NCBI GenBank assembly: GCA_033085395.1
Contig: JANQBS010000579.1
Location: 1-13,185 of the forward strand
Length of the DNA stretch: 13,185 nucleotides
Origin: Xanthoparmelia taractica
Taxonomy: Eukaryota; Ascomycota; Lecanoromycetes; Lecanorales; Parmeliaceae
Direction: 5' to 3'
This document shows positions 8,340-13,185 of this stretch, piece after piece (position 1 is the stretch's first letter; the number at the start of each line of letters is the position of its first letter). The notes beneath the pieces were generated by a model, which was not told where the DNA came from, ran no database searches, and saw only the letters and a program-made list of their open reading frames with translations. Both the position numbers and the translations under genes were made by a program.

Positions 8340-9060
8340 ATATTAAATTTATTTAATAATTCGAAGATAAGATAAATTTAATATATAATTTATATAGATC
8401 TTATAAAGAGTAATATTTTAATTTAAGATTAATTATAGATTAAGATAATAATTAAATGTTCGAATAAACTTCGTTTAATACTTCTACGATAATTTACTTT
8501 CTTTAAATATAGCGCTAGCTTTTTATTAAATCGTTTATTTAAGATATTTTAATTTATTATTTATTTAAAAATTATTAAAGACGATTTTCTTTTAAATAAT
8601 ATTTTTAAATAAATAATATACGTATATATTATAATTATTATACTCGATATTATAGTCGGATCGAAGTCGAGTATATCTATGATTATCGTATTTTATTTAA
8701 TTTAGAAATAACTTAAACGCTCTTAGAATCGTAAGTTCTATTTTATTTAATATAAAATAGATATCGAATCTAAGAGTCTTATTATTTAGGAAAGTTATTA
8801 TATACTTATAATTATTATAAAAAGAGTAAAATAAATTTTAAATATTATTATAAATTAGATCGTTTACTTAACATCTCGATTCGACGTAACGCTTATATCT
8901 TTTCACTTTTATATTAAGAATATTATATAGTTTATAGATATCTTTAAAAAATAGAATAATAAGATTTATCTCGATATATATCTTAATTAGCTTCTTAATA
9001 TTCTAATAACTCAATAATTATAATAACTATATTATAATTATAAGATCTTTGTATTAATTT
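8340..9060 (-). pseudogene. Copia integrase relic
   Basis: At about 9012-8920 SYQNIKKLIKI, then a Y-K-L-Y motif that would be CX2C before RIP, matches the Copia zinc finger ('GHxNxxxLxxM...CExC'), followed by YVESRCQVNDLIY, close to the 'PLELIHSD' region. YKYIITFLNNKTLRFDIYF matches 'YxYxVTFLDDxTRxxxVYF'. TRLRSDYNIEYNN (about 8672-8634) is the 'xRSDNGTEYxN' segment with its aspartate (8652-8660) kept. NNKLKYLKQTI ('MNGKAERLNQTI') then ASAIFKESKLSQKY and NLQLILNQNITLYKIY ('PYEL') complete the core. The conserved glutamate now reads as lysine (GAG to AAG). The 7911-8340 stretch, between here and the Gypsy-B insertion, is poorly readable. Confidence 0.92.
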
Positions 9061-9269
9061 AAGACTTTAAGATATTAATATCGATAATAAAAACACTTAT
9101 AATAAATAAAAACTTATTATAAACGAAAATATCTTTATTAATTATTATTAAATATATTAAGACTTCTACTTAGATATCGAGCGTATAAAGTCGATTACGC
9201 TAGCGCTTAAAAATAATATTATACTTCTCGATATCGATCTCGTTAGATATAAAAAAAAGAATAATTTCT

Positions 9270-9730
9270 TAATTTTTTAATTATCTCTAAGAAATTAGAT
9301 TAAACTTATTAATTAATACGTATTAAATATTATTAATAGTTAAGATACGTTTATTATTAAATTTCTAATACTTTAATTAAATACGCTCGACTTTCTTAAT
9401 TATAATATATTCTACGATTTCGTTAATTTTAATTAATTTAATATATAAAATAAAGATTTAAAAGATTAAATAATCTCGAATTATATGCTAAGAATATACG
9501 TAATCGATAAATTATAGCGTCGATAATATAATAATTATAGATATTATTAAGATCTTTATTTTTATTTTAAATAACGTTAATATCTTAAGATAAGACTAAG
9601 AGATTCGATTTTAAAAAGCTTAAGATTAAGCGATTAGATAAATCGTCGCTAAGCTTAATTATTCGATATAGATCACGAAGCTATAAATCGCCGATAATTT
9701 AATATATATTATAATAGTAGCGACTTCCAT
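9270..9730 (-). pseudogene. Copia protease-region relic
   Basis: The region lies between the gag zinc knuckle and integrase, as expected for the aspartic protease. Its C-terminal signature is clear at about 9345-9273: KRILTINNIQYVLINKFNLIS then QRQLK, matching 'xxLTLxNVxYVPxxxxNLISxxxL'. Upstream, at about 9720-9660, SFVIYIE sits where the 'WxxDSGA' active-site stretch should be, but the DSG triad is not readable, so a frameshift or mutation has probably removed it. Confidence 0.75.
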
Positions 9731-9739
9731 AATAGACTT

Positions 9740-10830
9740 TTAAGAAAAATTATTCTTATTTTTATTATCTTTATTTAAAAAATTCTTTTCTTTACGATTA
9801 TTACGATTTTTATAATTACTATAATTATTTCGATTATGTTTATTATCTTTTCTATTATTATTATCTTTAGACTTTAAATAGAAATATAAAATAATATATT
9901 CGAAAGCATCGTATTAGTTTTTTTTATAATAATTATAAATTTAAGTATAAATACGAGAGTTATCGATATAAGCTTTCGATTAAATTTTATTTTTGAAGTA
10001 ATCTTCGACGACGATTAGAATAATTACACTCTATAAAGTATACGTAAAATATTATTAATTAATACGATTAATATTTATACTTCGACGATAATAATAGAAT
10101 TTATTAGATTTATAATAATATTAATAAATCTTATAATAATATAATTTAAATTAAATTTTGACTCGCTATTATTAATAAAACTATTATAAGTTTAATTATA
10201 TTATTTATAAAATAAATTATAAATTAAATTTAAGCTTAAATAAAAGCGATAGATTTTTTAATTCTTATCGAAATAAAGCTTAAAGAATATAATATTAAAT
10301 TTTTTTAATATTTCCATAAACTTATTAACGTAGCTTTAAGAATCGTTATCGCATCTCGCGAGAGTAACATTATTTATTTTCTTAAAAGTGAAATTAAAAA
10401 TATCGAAGTCTCGAGACTTAAACTTCTTAAGAATTATCTAGATATTTTAAACGTTAATTTTATTTTTACTTATAAAGCGAGCGTTTCGCTTATAGCGAGA
10501 TTTAAATATAATATAAATTTTATTATAAGCTTATTCTCACGTCTTAATTTTCTTAATAATAATAATATCGTCGCTAATAATAATTAAGATTATAAAGTCT
10601 TTAGCGATATATCGCTAGATATTTAAGAGCTTTAACTTATTTTTAAATTATTATCTTTAATTAAAGATATTTTTAAGCTTATTAATATTATTAAAATAAC
10701 TTATAGAAATCGAGATCTTAATCTCTTTAGTTAATATAATTAAAACTCAAAATTCTTAAGATTAATAAAGTTAATAATATTAATAAGTTAGATTTACCTT
10801 AAAATTTAAAGAGATCTTTATTAATGATTA
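9740..10830 (-). pseudogene. Copia gag relic with CCHC zinc knuckle
   Basis: Near 10821-10790 KDLFKFQGKSNLLILL fits the gag N-terminal 'LxKFxGKxNYxxW'. The capsid-like core is readable at about 10330-10150: YVNKFMEILKKFN, then YNLFYKQYNQT and FNLNYIIIRF, matching the UBN2/gag pattern 'EYxxKxxELxxxL...YxxFYQQYTQT...Y'. At 9937-9896 the frame gives Y-NY-Y-KKNQ-Y-DAFE-Y. With TAT read as former TGT or CAT, this is exactly the nucleic-acid-binding knuckle CX2CX4HX4C, and the downstream LYFYLKSK fits 'LHPxLKPK'. An Asn/Lys-rich tail follows (about 9860-9770). Stop codons are mainly of the TAA/TAG kind expected from RIP. Confidence 0.88.
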
Positions 10831-10839
10831 ATTTCGACG

Positions 10840-11929
10840 ATATTTTAAAAGTAGATTATTTTAAAGTAAGAGTTGAATTAGCGAGAGTAATTAAGATATA
10901 TTCGCTATTAATATCGCTATTTGATAGAATTATAAATATCTTAAGCGTATAAAGAAAATCTCTTTTAATCTTAAGATTAACTTAATATAAATAAGATCTT
11001 TGTTATCGAAGAGCGAAGAAATAAATTAATATAGCGTAGTTAATAGCGCTTTGTTAAAATAACTCTCTCGTAAAATATAAGAAATTCAATCTTAAAATAA
11101 ATTATATAAACGAATAATAAAAAAGAGAATTCTTAATTTTTATGGATCTTAAAGACTCTTCTCTATTTAAGTTACACTAATTATTCTAATTATCTTAATC
11201 TAAGAATTATAATATATATCTTAATTTTTACTTTTAACTTTCGTTTAATTATATTTCTCTTAATTAAGAGATTATTTATTTATATTAAAGACTTTCTTAT
11301 CTCTATAATAATAAGATTTAATTTATTTATCTTTAATTTTAATTCTTAGTAAAGACTAAGAAATTTAAGCGTTTTCACTCTAAGATTTATTTATTTTTAT
11401 TTTAATTTCTATTAACGAAAGCTAAAACGATAATTAAACTCGTTTATTCTTCTTTTTTTAACTCGTTTAAATTTAATCTTTATCTATAATAATTAAGATA
11501 GTTAATTTCCTATGGTTATTTTAAATATTACGTAATTAACTTTAGACTTTAAAGTCTATATACTCGTTATCTAATTTAATATTTCGATATAATAAATAAA
11601 AACGTATTTTTCTTTATTTAGCGTGTTTTACGTAGAGAAACTAGCAATGTTTTAAGAATTCTAATAAACATATAATTTTAATTAATCGCGTATTAAGATT
11701 TAATATTATCGATCTTAAGACGAAAGAGCGCTAAGCGATAAATCTTAGTTCTCGAATCAAGAGCGAATTATAGTTATTTAAACTCTAAATAATTATTTTA
11801 ATATAAAAAATACTTATTATAAAGAGATTATTAAATAATCGCTATAGCGACACTTAACATCGCGATAAATATTAAAGAGTTATCGTAATAGTAATAAGTT
11901 ATAATATAATTAAATTACTATCGAATATA
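10840..11929 (-). other. Unassigned Copia leader between primer site and gag
   Basis: About 1.1 kb separates the primer-binding-site candidate from the first recognisable gag residues, a long leader for Copia. The - strand between about 11458 and 11110 reads with abundant Lys, Arg, Leu and Ile and stops that are mostly TAA/TAG, compatible with a basic or coiled-coil N-terminal extension, but AT-rich DNA gives such readings by chance. No known domain is recognised. It could be a long untranslated leader, a gag N-terminal extension, or captured sequence. Confidence 0.4.
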
Positions 11930-11943
11930 GTTTGAGCTTATAA
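11930..11943 (-). promoter_or_regulatory. Copia primer-binding-site candidate (half-tRNA-Met type)
   Basis: On the - strand, two bases after the 5' LTR, the sequence TTATAAGCTCAAAC begins. If one CA-to-TA change is reversed, the + strand reads GTTTGAGCTCATAA, which contains CTCATAA, the anticodon loop of methionine tRNAs. Drosophila copia and yeast Ty5 prime from an internal, cleaved initiator-tRNA-Met fragment ending in this loop rather than from the tRNA 3' end. No TGG-type site is visible here. The tRNA identity is inferred from the loop alone. Confidence 0.6.
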
Positions 11944-11977
11944 TCTATTAAAATATAGGGTAGAACATATAGTAGTT

Positions 11978-11985
11978 ATATTAGC
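11978..11985. repeat. MITE target-site duplication, left (ATATTAGC)
   Basis: ATATTAGC occurs just before the MITE and again at 12262-12269. The uninterrupted LTR has it once (2308-2315), which confirms the insertion. Because the border bases are repetitive, the duplication could be counted as 8 to 10 bp; 8 bp with TIRs beginning TACGGG is the reading without mismatch. Confidence 0.85.
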
Positions 11986-12261
11986 TACGGGTCGGAAAGG
12001 TGTGGTATCTGTTGAACATAGTCGTTTTCAACTTTTTTTCAACTTTTTTTAAAAAATTATATCTTTTTAATCTATTTATAGAAATTTATAATTACATAAG
12101 CGTTCGCTTAAGCTTTTTGAGTATTTTTAAAATATAAAAAAATATCACGTAATATATTTATTAAAAACTCAATGGGAGTATAGGATATTTTATATCTTTC
12201 GGTATGGTATTCGAAAAACTGGTCCCATATTATTATATATATTACATCTTTTCGACCCGTA
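11986..12261. mobile_element. MITE-like element, complete copy (276 bp)
   Basis: The element starts TACGGGTCGGAAAGGTG and ends with its inverted counterpart. Using the cleaner right end of copy 1, about 22 of 23 terminal bases match; in this copy the mismatches are all transitions. It has no coding capacity and carries internal stem-loops, including TAAGCG-TT-CGCTTA near 12097. An 8-bp target duplication with short TIRs fits a non-autonomous hAT-type element; a Mutator-like element (8-11 bp duplications) is the alternative. At 13 of the 16 transition sites it has A or T where copy 1 has G or C. Confidence 0.88.
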
Positions 12262-12269
12262 ATATTAGC
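12262..12269. repeat. MITE target-site duplication, right (ATATTAGC)
   Basis: This is the second copy of the 8-bp duplication; LTR sequence resumes directly after it with TAAGAAG, matching TAAGAAT of the other LTR. Confidence 0.85.
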
Positions 12270-12353
12270 TAAGAAGTACTAGCTAGAAAAGCGAGATTAT
12301 AAGGCACGCCTTAGCGTGTTATGTGATTTAGTTACGTGACTCGAATTTTAATA

Positions 12354-12358
12354 AAATC
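12354..12358. repeat. Copia target-site duplication, right (AAATC)
   Basis: This matches 2271-2275. Gypsy-A sequence resumes at 12359. Confidence 0.9.
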
Positions 12359-13185
12359 GATCTATTATATTATTTTATATAATCGCTATAAACTTTATAG
12401 TAATATTATCTATATCTATAAAAGACTTTAATAATCTTTTTATTATAATTTATAAGTTTTTTAAAAGAGTATTATTAGTCTTTAATAAATTATATAAAAT
12501 ATTAGTAATAGATAATCGAGATATTTATTATATAAATATTATATAATTAAGATATGTTATAAGTTATAATCTTTAATAGAAATTCTAAGTTTATATTAAT
12601 ATTCTAATATCTATTATATAATATTTATAAATTAATAGATAATCGAAACGAACTAATTAAATTATAAATATTATTATATAATTCTTTATTTTAATAGAAA
12701 ATAATATATTTATATAAATATAAATATTATTATATATTTAAAATATACTTAATAACTTTAAGAATTAATCTATTAATATATTATTTAACGAAGTATTTTA
12801 TTAATTTAATATACGCGATTTTTAAAATATATTTATTAATTAATTTTTAAAAGATTATATTTAATTACGATTATAGAATAGAGAATAAATTAAAGAGTTT
12901 TTAATCTTTATTAACGTTATAATTAAGATTTATTATAATAAGAAATATAAATTATTCGATTTAATTAAAAATATTATAATTTATTTATATTTATACTATA
13001 ATTATAAAATATTTAAGATTAATAATAAAAACTTTATTAATAATAATTTAAATAAATTGTAATTCTTAAAAGATCGAAACTCTTATTTATTAATTTAAGT
13101 TATTATTTATAATATAGATTTACTTAATTATTTTAATTATTTAGTATAAATTAATTATTATAACGAATTTATATAAAAGAACTCG
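12359..13185 (+). pseudogene. Gypsy-A integrase core relic (3' half of split gene, runs off window)
   Basis: Taking up the + strand sense left at 2275, this half contains VIDNRD (about 12505-12522), corresponding to 'VSDRGxQF' with the first residues altered by RIP. Then at 12622-12660 YLQINR-SKRTNQ matches 'HPQTDGQSERTNQ', the segment holding the catalytic glutamate, here changed to lysine. Further on NENQSINTLFNEVFYQFN-like residues (about 12750-12810) match the core end ('xxNxSxHxSxxxxPxxxxYG'). The remainder to 13185 is AT-rich with no recognised domain. No 3' LTR is seen, so the element continues past the window. Confidence 0.8.

Larger units (their letters stand above)
2276..12353 (-). 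mobile_element. Ty1/Copia LTR retrotransposon, RIP-degraded, carrying two later insertions
   Basis: The element is bounded by direct LTR copies and AAATC duplications. Removing Gypsy-B with one AAGAC copy (3572 bp) and the MITE with one duplication (284 bp) leaves 6222 bp. On the - strand the order is LTR, primer-site candidate (11930-11943), unassigned leader, gag (about 10830-9740), protease (about 9730-9270), integrase (about 9060-8340), [Gypsy-B], RT and RNase H (about 4110-2580), purine tract (2400-2408), LTR. Integrase before RT is the diagnostic Copia (Pseudoviridae) order. Every domain carries RIP stops, so it cannot be autonomous. The 2400-2740 end is noticeably less mutated than the middle. 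Confidence 0.93.
11946..12353 (-). repeat. Copia 5' LTR, interrupted by the MITE
   Basis: LTR bases lie at 11946-11985 (40 bp) and 12270-12353 (84 bp), together matching the 124-bp left LTR without indels. The intervening 284 bp are the MITE plus one copy of its 8-bp target duplication. Confidence 0.92.

Noticed and set aside
8634..8672. YTRLRSD followed by Y-V-Y-Y, first taken for the Copia RT active site
   Set aside because: The surrounding residues match the integrase core ('RSDNGTEYxN' then 'NGKAERLNQTI'), and the true RT site is at 3499-3510. RIP cannot turn Asp codons into TAT.
11946..12353. The AT-rich direct repeats near 2276 and 11946 considered as a possible CRISPR, telomere or plasmid origin structure
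   Set aside because: There are only two copies, they flank Copia coding relics, abut a purine tract and have matching 5-bp duplications; they are LTRs.
1..13185. AT-rich composition considered as mitochondrial or bacterial endosymbiont DNA
   Set aside because: CA/TG depletion with CpG kept, LTR retrotransposons with target duplications, and short islands of normal composition fit fungal nuclear RIP rather than organelle or bacterial bias.

Overview
The window contains no intact gene. It is a heavily mutated, very AT-rich stretch of fungal heterochromatin made of nested, dead transposable elements. CpA and TpG are almost eliminated over long stretches while TpA is everywhere and CpG, CpT and ApG survive; for example 1561-1740 and 5881-6060 each hold no CA and no TG. 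That is the footprint of repeat-induced point mutation (RIP), which points to a filamentous ascomycete (Pezizomycotina). An AT-isochore or centromere-like region would fit, but the species cannot be named from this sequence. When in-frame TAA and TAG are read as former CAA, CAG or TGG codons, retrotransposon proteins become readable in several frames.

Layout, outermost layer first. (1) The oldest element, called Gypsy-A here, is on the + strand. Its pol relic runs from the end of reverse transcriptase (about 960) through RNase H and the integrase zinc finger to 2275, and resumes in the integrase core at 12359, continuing to the end of the window. (2) A Ty1/Copia element on the - strand (2276-12353) split Gypsy-A. 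It is flanked by a 5-bp duplication AAATC and has 124-bp LTRs, a purine tract, a primer-binding-site candidate, and relics of gag, protease, integrase, reverse transcriptase and RNase H in the Copia order. Without its own insertions it would be 6222 bp. (3) A second Gypsy element, Gypsy-B (4339-7905, - strand), lies inside the Copia between integrase and RT. It is flanked by AAGAC, has LTRs of 134 and 143 bp, and is only 3.57 kb because gag, protease and most of RT are missing. (4) A 276-bp MITE-like element (11986-12261) with 23-bp terminal inverted repeats and an 8-bp target duplication sits inside the Copia 5' LTR. A second, partial copy of it opens the window (1-150).

Stretches not explained by these elements: 159-700 (RIP-mutated, no family recognised), an island at about 700-945 that keeps normal CA/TG content, and about 1.1 kb (10840-11929) between the Copia primer site and gag. 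No tRNA, rRNA, CRISPR array or host gene was seen.

The genes do not work together now; all are broken. The value of the window is a complete insertion stratigraphy (Gypsy-A, then Copia, then Gypsy-B and the MITE) with every junction except the left end of Gypsy-A resolvable by target-site duplications.
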